Assembly: GCA_017399445.1 (NCBI GenBank)
Contig: JAFQCM010000071.1
Location: 1-48,131, forward strand
Reading direction: 5' to 3'
DNA length: 48,131 nt
From: Lachnospiraceae bacterium
Lineage (GTDB): Bacteria; Bacillota; Clostridia; Lachnospirales; Lachnospiraceae
The position numbers and the translations under genes are program-made. Of this stretch, positions 7,980 to 16,959 are shown one piece after another. Every line of letters begins with the position of its first letter. Position 1 is the first letter of the stretch. Below the pieces are notes generated by a model. The model searched no databases. It was not told where the DNA came from and was given only the letters and a program-made list of their open reading frames with translations.

Positions 7980-9692
7980 ATGGAAGTGGAACAAGGCATG
8001 GCAAGAACCATCGGAGTGGGAATACAAAGCTTTGATAAGATAGTAGAGGAAAATTATTTTTATATTGATAAAACCTTTTTTATAAAGGAATGGTGGGAAA
8101 GCGGAGATGATGTAACTTTGATTACCCGCCCACGCCGTTTTGGAAAGACATTAAATATGAGTATGGTAGAACAGTTTTTTTCCATAGATTATGCAGAAAG
8201 AGCAGAGTTGTTTGAAGGTCTTTCCATATGGGAAGAAGAGAAATACCATAATCTTCAGGGAACCTATCCAGTCATCAGTTTGTCTTTTGCCAGAGTAAAA
8301 GAAACAACTTATGCCGCAACCAAAGAAAAAATCTGCGAGATACTAAGAAATCTGTATATAAAATACTCTTTTCTGAAAGAAAGTGACGTATTGACTGATG
8401 CCGATCGAATGTTTTTTGAGCGGATGTTAGTCACAGATATACGTGAAAATGATGCCACTTCCGCCTTATATCAGTTATCCAATTATTTATATCGGTACTA
8501 TGGTAAGAAAGTTATTATTTTGTTAGATGAATATGATACTCCAATGCAGGAAGCGTATGTGCGTGGATTTTGGGAGGAACTGGTTTCTTTTACCAGAAGT
8601 CTGTTTAACTCCGCCTTTAAAACCAATCCCTATATGGACAGAGGAATCATGACAGGAATTACAAGAGTCAGCAAAGAATCTATCTTTCCTGATTTGAATA
8701 ATTTAGAAGTGGTCACCACAACTTCGGAGAAATATGCCACATCTTTTGGTTTCACAGAAGAAGAAGTATTTACAGCATTAGATGAATATGATTTGGGGCA
8801 GGAAAGAGAAGGGGTAAAGGCATGGTATGACGGCTTTGTATTTGGAAATCATAAAGATATTTACAATCCATGGTCTATACTTAATTTTTTAGATAAAAGA
8901 AATTATGCCACTTATTGGGCGAATACCAGCAACAATAGTCTAGTGGGGAAATTGATCCGGGAAGGAAATAAAGATATCAAAAGTACGTTTGAAGCATTAC
9001 TTAGGGGTGAAATCATTCGTTGTCCTATTGATGAACAGATTGTATATGACCAGTTGGATGATGATGATACAGCCATCTGGAGTCTTTTGATTGCCAGTGG
9101 ATATTTAAAGGTATTAACTTATGAAAAACAGACTGCTACTGGCTTCGGAAGAGAAAGAATGTATGATTTATGTCTTACCAATGGTGAAGTGGTGGATATG
9201 TTTTATAGTATGGTTCGTGGCTGGTTCCGTCCCGCGAAGAGCAATTACAGTGATTTTGTAAGTGCTTTGCTTTGTGGAGATGTGGAAACAATGAATGTAT
9301 ATATGAATGAGATTACCATGGAAATTTTCAGTTACTTTGACACAGAAAGAAAACCATCTCGTAATCCGGCTGAGCAGTTCTATCATGGTTTCGTTTTGGG
9401 AATGATTGTAGAACTTCGTGAAAAATACATGATAACCTCTAATCGTGAAAGTGGCTTTGGAAGATATGATGTTATGTTGGAACCAAGGGAAGCTGACAAA
9501 GATGCCATTATTTTGGAATTTAAAGTATACAATTCCAATAAAGAGAAAAATTTGGAAGAAACAGTAGCAGTAGCTTTAAAACAGATTGAAGAAAAACAGT
9601 ACGAAGCAGTACTGGCGGCAAAAGGGATTCCAAAAGAGCGGATAAGAAAATATGGGTTTGCCTTTGAAGGGAAAAAAGTATTAATTGGATAG
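7980..9692 (+). CDS. AAA-ATPase-like protein with C-terminal PD-(D/E)XK nuclease domain
   Basis: Belongs to the large family common in gut anaerobes that joins an AAA-ATPase-like domain to a DUF1703/PDDEXK_9 domain. The P-loop is RPRRFGKTLNMSM near residue 50 and Walker B is KVIILLDEYDTPM near residue 180. The GITRVSKESIFPDLNNL block is a family signature. The C-terminal part has GRYDVML and AIILEFKVY, which supply the Asp and the E-x-K of a PD-(D/E)XK nuclease fold. The 570-residue length is full. An alternative start at 7998 (MARTIG) is equally plausible because neither start has a strong ribosome-binding site. The function is not established; a role with mobile elements or DNA processing has been suggested for relatives. 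Confidence 0.85.
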   Translation: MEVEQGMARTIGVGIQSFDKIVEENYFYIDKTFFIKEWWESGDDVTLITRPRRFGKTLNMSMVEQFFSIDYAERAELFEGLSIWEEEKYHNLQGTYPVISLSFARVKETTYAATKEKICEILRNLYIKYSFLKESDVLTDADRMFFERMLVTDIRENDATSALYQLSNYLYRYYGKKVIILLDEYDTPMQEAYVRGFWEELVSFTRSLFNSAFKTNPYMDRGIMTGITRVSKESIFPDLNNLEVVTTTSEKYATSFGFTEEEVFTALDEYDLGQEREGVKAWYDGFVFGNHKDIYNPWSILNFLDKRNYATYWANTSNNSLVGKLIREGNKDIKSTFEALLRGEIIRCPIDEQIVYDQLDDDDTAIWSLLIASGYLKVLTYEKQTATGFGRERMYDLCLTNGEVVDMFYSMVRGWFRPAKSNYSDFVSALLCGDVETMNVYMNEITMEIFSYFDTERKPSRNPAEQFYHGFVLGMIVELREKYMITSNRESGFGRYDVMLEPREADKDAIILEFKVYNSNKEKNLEETVAVALKQIEEKQYEAVLAAKGIPKERIRKYGFAFEGKKVLIG

Positions 9693-9769
9693 CTGCATTA
9701 TATATGTAATATCAAAGATAGATATATCGACAGATATGTTAGAAGAGTTAGAAGATGTTCCCAAACCAA

Positions 9770-9798
9770 TTGCACTCACATAAAAATCTTGGTATAAT
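9770..9798 (+). promoter_or_regulatory. sigma-A promoter of the oxidoreductase operon
   Basis: TTGCAC (9770-9775), 17 bases, TATAAT (9793-9798). The transcript would start near 9805, at the base of a strong hairpin. Confidence 0.75.
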
Positions 9799-9800
9799 AA

Positions 9801-9876
9801 ATAGGTTGTGAATATTGAATTCGGAAACAATAAATAGTTTATTGAAACTCCTGATATTCAAATACTCACAACCTAT
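9801..9876 (+). promoter_or_regulatory. structured 5' leader of the por operon
   Basis: ATAGGTTGTGA (9801-9811) pairs perfectly with TCACAACCTAT (9866-9876). The stem continues with TATTGAAT (9813-9820) against 9856-9864 with one bulge. The apical region carries a second perfect hairpin, CAATAAA-TAG-TTTATTG (9828-9844). The whole element lies at or just after the predicted start site and about 40 bases before the ribosome-binding site of the first gene. It resembles no riboswitch I know. It could be a stabilising 5' hairpin, a protein-binding site or a DNA operator. Confidence 0.55.
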
Positions 9877-9913
9877 ATTAATATATTCACACATACATAG
9901 AGAGGTAGAAGAA

Positions 9914-10477
9914 ATGATAGAAATCAGATGGCATGGCCGAGGGGGACAAGGTGCCAAGACAGCAGCAATGCTTTTGGCAGACGTTGCCTTTTTCACAGGA
10001 AAATACGTTCAGGCTTTTCCAGAATACGGTCCTGAACGAATGGGAGCACCGGTAACTGTTTATAACAGAATTGATGACAAAAATATCAGAGTACACTCTA
10101 ATATTTATCAACCGGATTACTCTATTGTAGTAGATGAAAGTTTATTAGAAGTAGTAGATGTAACAGCAGGATTAAAACAGTCTGGTGCTGTGATTGTAAA
10201 TACAAGCAAGTCAAAAGAAGAAATTATTCCACATCTTCATGGATATGAAGGGGAATTATATACTATTGATGCAAGAAAAGTTTCTATGGAAACATTAGGA
10301 AAATATTTCCCGAATACACCAATGCTTGCAGCGGTTGTAAAAGTAACCAAAGCAGTAGACGAAGAAACTTTCTTAAAAGAAATGGAAGTTTCTTTTAAGA
10401 AGAAATTTGCCACAAAACCGGAAGTAATTGAAGGAAATCTTGCAGCACTCCGTATGGCATTAAAGGAGGTACAGTAA
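9914..10477 (+). CDS. porC: 2-oxoacid (pyruvate):ferredoxin oxidoreductase, gamma subunit
   Basis: Gamma subunit of the CoA-acylating oxidoreductase that decarboxylates pyruvate or a related 2-oxoacid to acyl-CoA and reduces ferredoxin. The conserved opening RWHGRGGQGAKTAAMLLADV and the block AFPEYGPERMGAPVTVYNRI identify the family (187 residues). The start was placed at the ATG at 9914 because AGAGG precedes it and family members begin with this segment; the reading frame is open further upstream. The order gamma-delta-alpha-beta over 3 kb, with gaps of one or two bases, matches the archaeal and Thermotoga type four-subunit enzymes. A branched-chain (VOR) specificity cannot be excluded. Confidence 0.92.
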   Translation: MIEIRWHGRGGQGAKTAAMLLADVAFFTGKYVQAFPEYGPERMGAPVTVYNRIDDKNIRVHSNIYQPDYSIVVDESLLEVVDVTAGLKQSGAVIVNTSKSKEEIIPHLHGYEGELYTIDARKVSMETLGKYFPNTPMLAAVVKVTKAVDEETFLKEMEVSFKKKFATKPEVIEGNLAALRMALKEVQ

Positions 10478-10478
10478 T

Positions 10479-10781
10479 ATGGCATTAGAAGCAAAGAATA
10501 TCACAGAAAAAAGCAAATGGCATGAAATTACAGAAGGAAACCAAATTTGGGAACCTGCAACCTCCAAACACTTTAATACAGGAGAATGGGCAAAAGACCA
10601 GCCGGTATTTATCGAAGAAAAATGTACCCAGTGTCTTCTTTGTACGCCGGTATGCCCAGACAGTGCAATTCCGGTAAAAGACATGAAACGTTTAGATTTT
10701 GACTATGACCACTGCAAAGGATGTGGAATTTGTGTAAAAGCATGTCCATTTTCTGCAATTACAATGGAAGGGGTGAAGTAA
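10479..10781 (+). CDS. porD: 2-oxoacid:ferredoxin oxidoreductase, delta (ferredoxin) subunit
   Basis: A 100-residue electron-transfer subunit with two [4Fe-4S] clusters. The ligand motifs are CTQCLLCTPVCP and CKGCGICVKACP, each of the C-x2-C-x2-C-x3-CP type, in the C-terminal 55 residues. The N-terminal half carries the family block around GNQIWEPATSKHFNTGEWA. It starts one base after the gamma-subunit stop codon and has GGAGG just inside the upstream gene, so translation is probably coupled. It passes electrons from the beta subunit to free ferredoxin. Confidence 0.93.
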   Translation: MALEAKNITEKSKWHEITEGNQIWEPATSKHFNTGEWAKDQPVFIEEKCTQCLLCTPVCPDSAIPVKDMKRLDFDYDHCKGCGICVKACPFSAITMEGVK

Positions 10782-10782
10782 G

Positions 10783-11964
10783 ATGGCAAAAAGAGAAAGA
10801 TTGTCAGGAAACGAAGCGGCAGCAATTGCCTTAAGACAGATTAATCCGGATGTATTCCCAGCATTCCCAATTACACCATCTACTGAAATTCCAGAATATT
10901 TTTCTAAATTTGTAGCAGATGGACTTGTGGATACAGAATTTATTCCGGTAGAAAGTGAACATAGTTCCATGAGTGCAGCACTTGGAGCAGAGGCGGCAGG
11001 GGCTCGTTCTTTAACTGCCACATCTTCTTGTGGTATGGCATTGATGTGGGAAGAATTGTATGTGGCAGCTTCTGATAGATTACCATTAATGCTTGCGTTG
11101 GTAAATCGTGCTTTGTCAGGACCAATTAATATTAACTGTGACCACTCTGACAGTATGGGGGCCAGAGATGCAGGATGGATTCAGCTTTATGCAGAAAGCA
11201 ATCAGGAAGTGTATGATAACTTTGTTATGGCATACCGAATTGCAGAACACAAAGATGTAAGACTTCCAATTATGGTATGCCAGGATGGATTTATTACTAG
11301 CCATGCTGTTCAGAATATGGAATTATTAGAAGATGAAGAAGTAAAGAACTTCGTAGGAGAATACGAACCGGAACATTATCTGTTAAATTCCAAAGAATCC
11401 ATGGCAGTGGGACCTTATGGGGTATCTAACTACTATATGGAATCTAAGTATGCTCAGGTAGTGGCAATGGAAAATGCTAAAAAAGTAGCAGTAGATGTAA
11501 TGAATGAATTTTCAAAAATGTCAGGCAGACAGTATGGCTTGTTTGAAGAATACCGTTTAGAAGATGCAGAATATGCTATTGTTCTCATTGGTTCCGCAGC
11601 AGGAACAGCAAAGGATGCCATTGACCGTTTCAGAGAAGAAGGAAAGAAAGTTGGATTGTTAAAAATCAGATTTTTCCGTCCTTTCCCAGGAGAAGAAATT
11701 GCAAAAGCATTATCTAAAGTAAAAGCAATTGGTTTAATGGATAGAGCAGAAAGCTTTAGTACGCAGGGTGGACCTGTTGGTTCAGAAACTTTAGCAGCAT
11801 TACATAGAGCAGGAAACACAGCAAAAACCATAGAATATATGTATGGTTTAGGTGGCCGTGATATCAAAGTAGAAGACTTCTGGAAAGTGTTTGATGAACT
11901 GGAAGAAGCAACAGAAACAGGTAACAACCCAAGTGGTTATCGCTACATAGGATTACGAGAATAG
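10783..11964 (+). CDS. porA: 2-oxoacid:ferredoxin oxidoreductase, alpha subunit
   Basis: Alpha subunit (393 residues) containing the pyrimidine-binding and transketolase C-terminal-like domains. The N-terminal segment has LSGNEAAAIALRQINPDVF and AFPITPSTEIPEYFSKF, a strong signature for PorA. SEHSSMSAALGAEAAGARS and TSSCGMALMWEELYVAA also match. The C-terminal third contains KVGLLKIRFFRPFPGEEIAK and SFSTQGGPVGSE. The gene starts one base after the delta-subunit stop codon. Together with the beta subunit it forms the thiamine diphosphate site. Confidence 0.94.
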   Translation: MAKRERLSGNEAAAIALRQINPDVFPAFPITPSTEIPEYFSKFVADGLVDTEFIPVESEHSSMSAALGAEAAGARSLTATSSCGMALMWEELYVAASDRLPLMLALVNRALSGPININCDHSDSMGARDAGWIQLYAESNQEVYDNFVMAYRIAEHKDVRLPIMVCQDGFITSHAVQNMELLEDEEVKNFVGEYEPEHYLLNSKESMAVGPYGVSNYYMESKYAQVVAMENAKKVAVDVMNEFSKMSGRQYGLFEEYRLEDAEYAIVLIGSAAGTAKDAIDRFREEGKKVGLLKIRFFRPFPGEEIAKALSKVKAIGLMDRAESFSTQGGPVGSETLAALHRAGNTAKTIEYMYGLGGRDIKVEDFWKVFDELEEATETGNNPSGYRYIGLRE

Positions 11965-11975
11965 GAGGCAGACAA

Positions 11976-12905
11976 ATGAGTTACAATTTTAAAGAAACCA
12001 TGAATAAACCAGAACGTTTAGCTCCGGGACATCGTATGTGCGCAGGCTGTGGCGGTACCATTGCAGTTCGTAATGTACTTCGTGGACTTCATGAAGGAGA
12101 CAGAGCGGTCATTGGAAATGCTACCGGATGTCTGGAAGTATCTACTTTTATGTATCCATATACCGCATGGGAAGACAGCTATATTCACAATGCTTTTGAA
12201 AATGCAGGAGCAACTTTAAGTGGTGTAGAAGCTGCTTACAATGTATTAAAGAAAAAAGGAAAAATTGATGACACGTACAAATTCATTGCCTTTGGTGGTG
12301 ATGGTGGTACTTATGATATTGGATTCCAGTCCTTATCCGGTGCTATGGAACGTAACCATGATTTAGTCTATGTCTGCTATGATAATGGTGCTTACATGAA
12401 TACAGGGATTCAGCGTTCTTCTGCTACACCAATGTATGCAGATACTACAACTACACCCGTAGGAAATGTCTCTGTGGGAAAACAGCAGAACCGTAAGGAT
12501 TTAACTGCCATTATTGCAGAACATTATGTGCCATATGCTGCTCAGACTACATTTGTGCAGAATTTCAAAGATTTGCATATTAAGGCAGAAAAAGCTATTT
12601 ATACAAAAGGAGCAGCTTTCTTAAATGTGATGTCACCATGTCCAAGAGGATGGAGATATCCAACAGAAGACATTATGGAAATTTGTAAATTGGCAGTAGA
12701 AACAAACTATTGGCCATTATTTGAAGTGGTAGAAGGTGAATGGATTTTAAATTATGAGCCAAAGAAGAAACTTCCAATTGAGGATTTCTTAAGAAAACAG
12801 GGAAGATTTAAACATTTATTTAAGAAAGAAAACGAACATCTTATTGAAGTGTACCAGAAAGAAGTAGACAGAAGATGGGATGATTTAGTGAAACGTTGTA
12901 TATAG
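11976..12905 (+). CDS. porB: 2-oxoacid:ferredoxin oxidoreductase, beta subunit
   Basis: Beta subunit (309 residues) that binds thiamine diphosphate and one [4Fe-4S] cluster. Visible ligands include MCAGCGG and the Cys of GNATGCLEVS, with another Cys in the MSPCPRGW block. The thiamine diphosphate/Mg motif is GGDGGTYDIGFQSLSGAMER followed by CYDNGAYMNTG, which is typical of pyruvate enzymes. AGGAGG lies seven bases upstream of the ATG. It is the last gene of the operon. The window contains no terminator with a T-run directly after it. Confidence 0.94.
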   Translation: MSYNFKETMNKPERLAPGHRMCAGCGGTIAVRNVLRGLHEGDRAVIGNATGCLEVSTFMYPYTAWEDSYIHNAFENAGATLSGVEAAYNVLKKKGKIDDTYKFIAFGGDGGTYDIGFQSLSGAMERNHDLVYVCYDNGAYMNTGIQRSSATPMYADTTTTPVGNVSVGKQQNRKDLTAIIAEHYVPYAAQTTFVQNFKDLHIKAEKAIYTKGAAFLNVMSPCPRGWRYPTEDIMEICKLAVETNYWPLFEVVEGEWILNYEPKKKLPIEDFLRKQGRFKHLFKKENEHLIEVYQKEVDRRWDDLVKRCI

Positions 12906-12969
12906 TAAGGTAAAGATGTTGTATTTGCGGCTTCATAAATAACAAAAGTTTTAATTGAAAAATTTACCA

Positions 12970-12998
12970 GAATATTAATTTTATCTCTGCTAATACTA
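12970..12998 (+). promoter_or_regulatory. candidate forespore (SigG) promoter for the spore protein
   Basis: GAATA (12970-12974), 17 bases, AATACTA (12992-12998). This fits the SigG pattern of GNATR and CATNNTA apart from the first base of the -10. The leader of about 110 bases contains a hairpin (13042-13052 with 13060-13070) without a T-run. Confidence 0.45.
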
Positions 12999-13114
12999 TT
13001 CATATGATAAGTGATGGAAAAGAAAACCTTAGCTAGACTTCTAGATAAGGTGAACTGACCACCTTATCTAAGAAACTATATAATATAGAAGAAACGTATT
13101 ACGGAGGTAGAAAA

Positions 13115-13330
13115 ATGAATAACAGTACAGGTTCAAACAGAATGGAAGTACCAGAAGCTAAGGCAGCTATGGACAGATTCAAAACAGAAGTTGCTTCTGA
13201 ACTTGGAGTACCTTTAAAAGAAGGTTACAACGGTGATTTAACATCAGCTCAGGCAGGTTCTATCGGTGGCGAAATGGTTAAGAAAATGATCAGAGCTCAG
13301 GAAGAACAGATGATGGGAAAACAGTCATAA
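13115..13330 (+). CDS. alpha/beta-type small acid-soluble spore protein
   Basis: A 71-residue DNA-binding protein that coats and protects spore DNA. The germination-protease cleavage region appears as KTEVASELGVPL (residues about 23-34). The conserved helix GYNGDLTSAQAGSIGGEMVK followed by KMI matches alpha/beta SASPs. GGAGG is six bases upstream of the ATG. It is a single gene with its own terminator. Its presence shows that the organism belongs to a spore-forming lineage. Which paralog it represents cannot be told. Confidence 0.93.
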   Translation: MNNSTGSNRMEVPEAKAAMDRFKTEVASELGVPLKEGYNGDLTSAQAGSIGGEMVKKMIRAQEEQMMGKQS

Positions 13331-13350
13331 TTTCATAGGTGACTGAAAAG

Positions 13351-13386
13351 AGGGATAACCTAAACCGAAAGGGGTGGGTTATCCCT
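13351..13386 (+). terminator. Rho-independent terminator after the spore protein
   Basis: AGGGATAACC (13351-13360) pairs perfectly with GGTTATCCCT (13377-13386) and is followed by TTT. Confidence 0.8.
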
Positions 13387-13406
13387 TTTAAATGTGCAAA
13401 TATAAT

Positions 13407-13482
13407 AGTTCAGCCATGATATGTGATACAAGCGCATTTTATGCGAGCATAATGCACTTGTATCACATATCATGGCTGAACT
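13407..13482. repeat. 32-bp long palindromic intergenic element
   Basis: The arms 13407-13438 and 13451-13482 are complementary over 32 bases with one mismatch, and a 12-base loop lies between them. The right end, GGCTGAACTGTTAC (13474-13487), is identical to the end of the element at 15-174. No T-run follows, so it is not a typical terminator. It looks like a member of a dispersed palindromic repeat family. Confidence 0.7.
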
Positions 13483-13531
13483 GTTACTTACAAATATAAA
13501 TTTTTTGAATATAAATTTTTTGAAAAAATGC

Positions 13532-13560
13532 TGGTAATTTCACGCCCCCTGTGCTATACT
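13532..13560 (+). promoter_or_regulatory. extended -10 promoter for tig
   Basis: TATACT (13555-13560) is preceded by TGC, giving an extended -10. TGGTAA (13532-13537) is a weak -35 at 17 bases. Confidence 0.5.
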
Positions 13561-13635
13561 AATGAAATGACTGTAAAAGTGGAAAAATGTATACTAACAT
13601 ACAGAGATATATAGATTTAAGGAGGAAATTAAAAA

Positions 13636-14925
13636 ATGAGTTTACAGGTAGAAAAGCTTGAAAAGAACATGGCAAAATTAACAATTGAAGTTTCAGCAGA
13701 AGAGCTGGAAAAAGCAATTGAGAAAGCATATCAGAAAAATAAAAGCAAATTAAGTGTTCCAGGATTCCGTAAAGGAAAAGTGCCACGTAAGATGGTAGAA
13801 AAAATGTATGGAGCAGGTGTTTTCTACGAAGATGCTGCAAACGATTTGATTCCGACAGCTTATGAAGATGCTTTAAAAGAAAACGAAGATTTAGATATCG
13901 TTTCACAGCCAAGTATCGATGTAGTTCAGCTTGAGGCTGGTAAACCATTTATTTTCACAGCAGAAGTTGCTTTAAAACCAGAAGTAACTTTAGGAGATTA
14001 TAAAGGAATTGAAGTAGAAAAGACGGATGTAACTGTATCTGACGAAGAAGTAGATGCAGAAATCAACAAAGAAAGAGAAAGCAATGCAAGAACAATTACT
14101 ATTGAAGACAGACCTGTTGCTGATGGAGATGTTGCAAACATTGATTTCGAAGGATTTGTTGATGGAGAAGCATTTGAAGGTGGAAAAGGAGAAGGATACG
14201 ATTTAACAATTGGTTCTCATTCTTTCATTGATACATTTGAAGACCAGTTAATCGGAAAGAACATTGGAGACAGCGTAGATGTTAACGTTACTTTCCCAGA
14301 AGAATATCATGCACCTGATTTAGCAGGAAAGCCAGCATTATTCAAAGTAACAATTAATTCTATCCAGGCAAAAGAATTACCAGAATTAGATGATGATTTT
14401 GCACAGGATGTATCGGAATTCGATACAATGGATGAATACAAAGCAGACGTTAAGGCAAAATTAGAAGAAAAGAAGAAAAAAGATGCTGAAAACGAAAAAG
14501 AAGATGCTGTTATTGCTAAAATCGTTGAAAATGCAACAATGGAAATTCCAGATGCTATGATCGATACACAGACAAGACAGATGGTTCAGGATTTTGCACA
14601 GAGATTACAGATGCAGGGATTATCCTTTGAACAGTATATGCAGTTCACAGGTACTACAGTAGAACAGTTATTAGATCAGATGAAGCCACAGGCTCAGAGC
14701 AGAATCGAAAGCCGTCTTGTATTAGAAGCAGTAGTAGTTGCAGAAAACATCGAAGCTACAGAAGATGAATTCAAAGAAGAAATGGAAAAAATGGCTTCTA
14801 TGTACCAGATGGAAGTTGATAAATTAATCGAAAACATTGGCGATTATGAAAAGAAAAATATCATGACTGATATTGCAGTAAACAAAGCTGCTAAATTTGT
14901 TGTAGAAGCTGCAGTTGAAAAATAA
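13636..14925 (+). CDS. tig: trigger factor (ribosome-associated chaperone and prolyl isomerase)
   Basis: Binds the ribosomal exit tunnel and helps nascent chains fold. The N-terminal ribosome-binding domain contains GFRKGKVPRKMVEKMYG (near residue 45), matching the GFRxGKxP signature. The FKBP isomerase domain spans about residues 155-245 and has VANIDFEGFVDGEAFEGGKG. The C-terminal helical arms continue to residue 429, which is full length. AAGGAGG is eight bases upstream of the ATG. clpP follows after about 50 bases, an order that is conserved in many bacteria. Confidence 0.97.
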   Translation: MSLQVEKLEKNMAKLTIEVSAEELEKAIEKAYQKNKSKLSVPGFRKGKVPRKMVEKMYGAGVFYEDAANDLIPTAYEDALKENEDLDIVSQPSIDVVQLEAGKPFIFTAEVALKPEVTLGDYKGIEVEKTDVTVSDEEVDAEINKERESNARTITIEDRPVADGDVANIDFEGFVDGEAFEGGKGEGYDLTIGSHSFIDTFEDQLIGKNIGDSVDVNVTFPEEYHAPDLAGKPALFKVTINSIQAKELPELDDDFAQDVSEFDTMDEYKADVKAKLEEKKKKDAENEKEDAVIAKIVENATMEIPDAMIDTQTRQMVQDFAQRLQMQGLSFEQYMQFTGTTVEQLLDQMKPQAQSRIESRLVLEAVVVAENIEATEDEFKEEMEKMASMYQMEVDKLIENIGDYEKKNIMTDIAVNKAAKFVVEAAVEK

Positions 14926-14974
14926 GTCAGGAATAATAGTATAATAAAATGTCAGAAGGTAGGAGGAAATGCAA

Positions 14975-15556
14975 ATGAGTTTAGTACCTTACGTCATTGA
15001 ACAGACTAGCAGGGGAGAAAGATCCTACGATATCTATTCAAGACTTTTAAAAGACAGAATTATTTTTCTGGGTGAAGAAGTAAACGAAACAACAGCAAGC
15101 CTTGTAGTAGCACAGTTGTTGTTCCTTGAATCAGAAGATCCAAATAAGGATATTAATATGTATATTAACAGTCCTGGTGGATCTGTTACAGCAGGTATGG
15201 CAATTTATGATACCATGCAGTATATTAAGTGTGACGTTTCCACTATGTGTATTGGTATGGCAGCAAGTATGGGAGCATTTCTTCTTGCAGGAGGCGCAAA
15301 GGGAAAACGTATGGCCCTTCCAAATGCGGAGATTATGATTCACCAGCCACTTGGCGGAGCCCAGGGACAGGCAACAGAAATCGAAATTGCTGCAAAACAT
15401 ATTCTCCATACTAAGGAGAAATTAAACAGAATGCTGGCAGAGAACACTGGACAGCCATATGACGTAATTGCGGCAGACACTGAAAGAGATAATTGGAAAA
15501 CAGCACAAGAAGCATTGGAATACGGTTTGATTGATACGATTGTAACACACCGTTAA
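14975..15556 (+). CDS. clpP: ATP-dependent Clp protease proteolytic subunit
   Basis: A serine peptidase that forms the tetradecameric barrel of the Clp protease. The catalytic Ser lies in [17 protein letters not shown], the His in [16 protein letters not shown], and the Asp in the conserved DTERDN segment. The protein has 193 residues, normal for ClpP. I chose ATG 14975 because AGGAGG (14961-14966) is eight bases upstream; the in-frame ATG two codons earlier is too close. It works with the ClpX encoded downstream. Confidence 0.97.
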   Translation: MSLVPYVIEQTSRGERSYDIYSRLLKDRIIFLGEEVNETTASLVVAQLLFLESEDPNKDINMYINSPGGSVTAGMAIYDTMQYIKCDVSTMCIGMAASMGAFLLAGGAKGKRMALPNAEIMIHQPLGGAQGQATEIEIAAKHILHTKEKLNRMLAENTGQPYDVIAADTERDNWKTAQEALEYGLIDTIVTHR

Positions 15557-15560
15557 TGGA

Positions 15561-15587
15561 AAGGCTGCCTTATTATGAGGCAGCCTT
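15561..15587 (+). terminator. hairpin between clpP and clpX
   Basis: AAGGCTGCCT (15561-15570) pairs perfectly with AGGCAGCCTT (15578-15587). The following bases are not T-rich, so it is probably a weak terminator or an mRNA-processing/stability element that separates clpP and clpX levels. Confidence 0.5.
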
Positions 15588-15646
15588 ATGTCAGTTTTAT
15601 AAGATAGTAAGAAAAATATGTAAATTTGTTATAAAGGAGGTATAAA

Positions 15647-16948
15647 ATGGCAGGGAAAAATATGGAGGAACGTATCAGATGTTCTTTTTGTGGAAAACCA
15701 CAGGAGCAAGTACAAAAAATGATATCAGGACCAAATGGGGTTTATATTTGTGATGAATGTGTAGAGGTATGTTCTGAAATTATTGAAGAAGAATACGAAG
15801 CAGAGTATGACGAAGAGGAAGAAATAAATTTATTAAAACCTGTTGAAATCAAAGAGTTATTAGATGATTATGTAATTGGACAGGAAGAAGCAAAGAAAGT
15901 ACTTTCGGTTGCAGTGTATAACCATTATAAACGTATTTTAGCTCAGAAAGATTTAGATGTAGAATTACAGAAAAGTAATATTTTGATGCTGGGACCAACC
16001 GGATCCGGTAAAACCTTTTTGGCACAAACTTTAGCAAGAATTTTAAATGTGCCATTTGCCATTGCAGATGCAACTGCATTAACAGAAGCAGGGTATGTAG
16101 GTGAAGACGTTGAAAACATTCTTTTGAAGCTGATTCAGGCAGCAGATTATGATATTGCCAGAGCGGAAAAAGGTATTATATATATTGATGAAATTGATAA
16201 AATTACAAGAAAATCTGAAAATGTGTCTATTACAAGAGATGTATCTGGTGAAGGGGTACAGCAGGCACTGTTAAAAATACTGGAAGGGACCACAGCTTCT
16301 GTACCACCACAAGGTGGAAGAAAGCATCCTCACCAGGAATTGATTCAGATTAATACAACCAATATTTTGTTTATTTGTGGTGGGGCTTTTGAGGGTCTGG
16401 ATAAGATTATTGAAACCAGAATGGATAGAAAATCTATTGGTTTTATGGCAGAAATTGCAGATAAAAAAGAAGAAGATCCGGGAGTATTATTTAGAAATGT
16501 ACTTCCTCAGGACTTAAATAAATATGGTTTGATACCAGAATTTGTAGGACGTCTTCCAGTAGTAGTTTCTTTAGATAAACTGGATGAAGAAGCTATGATG
16601 AAAATTCTTACAGAACCAAAAAATGCGCTAGTAAAACAGTATGTGAAAATGTTTGAATTAGATGGGGTTCAAATGTCTATTGATCCGGAAGCATTAAAAG
16701 TAATTGCAGAAAAAGCATTAGAACGTAAAACCGGTGCCAGAGGACTTCGTTCCATTATGGAAGGTATTATGATGGATTTAATGTACACAATCCCATCTGA
16801 TGAAACCATTAAGAGTTGTGTTATTACTAAGGAAGCAGCCGAAGGAAAAGCAGCGCCTATGGTTGTAAGACAAGAAAAAGAAGAAGCAGCGGAAACAAGG
16901 TCTAAATTTTCTCAAAAATTCAGAAAGAAGACTGATGCAACCGCGTAG
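15647..16948 (+). CDS. clpX: ATP-dependent Clp protease ATP-binding subunit ClpX
   Basis: An AAA+ unfoldase that feeds substrates to ClpP. The N-terminal zinc-binding domain uses C12, C15, C35 and C38 (CSFCGK and ICDECV). Walker A is [16 protein letters not shown], Walker B is [11 protein letters not shown], and the segment ending [13 protein letters not shown] is typical. The 433-residue length is full. The C-terminal tail is Lys/Glu rich and variable. AAAGGAGG precedes the ATG. The lon start codon lies 11 bases after its stop codon, so the two are probably one transcript. Confidence 0.97.
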   Translation: MAGKNMEERIRCSFCGKPQEQVQKMISGPNGVYICDECVEVCSEIIEEEYEAEYDEEEEINLLKPVEIKELLDDYVIGQEEAKKVLSVAVYNHYKRILAQKDLDVELQKSNILMLGPTGSGKTFLAQTLARILNVPFAIADATALTEAGYVGEDVENILLKLIQAADYDIARAEKGIIYIDEIDKITRKSENVSITRDVSGEGVQQALLKILEGTTASVPPQGGRKHPHQELIQINTTNILFICGGAFEGLDKIIETRMDRKSIGFMAEIADKKEEDPGVLFRNVLPQDLNKYGLIPEFVGRLPVVVSLDKLDEEAMMKILTEPKNALVKQYVKMFELDGVQMSIDPEALKVIAEKALERKTGARGLRSIMEGIMMDLMYTIPSDETIKSCVITKEAAEGKAAPMVVRQEKEEAAETRSKFSQKFRKKTDATA

Positions 16949-16959
16949 GGGTGAAACAA

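Noticed and set aside
9815..9913. Longer N-terminus for the por gamma subunit
   Set aside because: The extra codons fall in the structured leader, and the conserved family start with a ribosome-binding site is at 9914.
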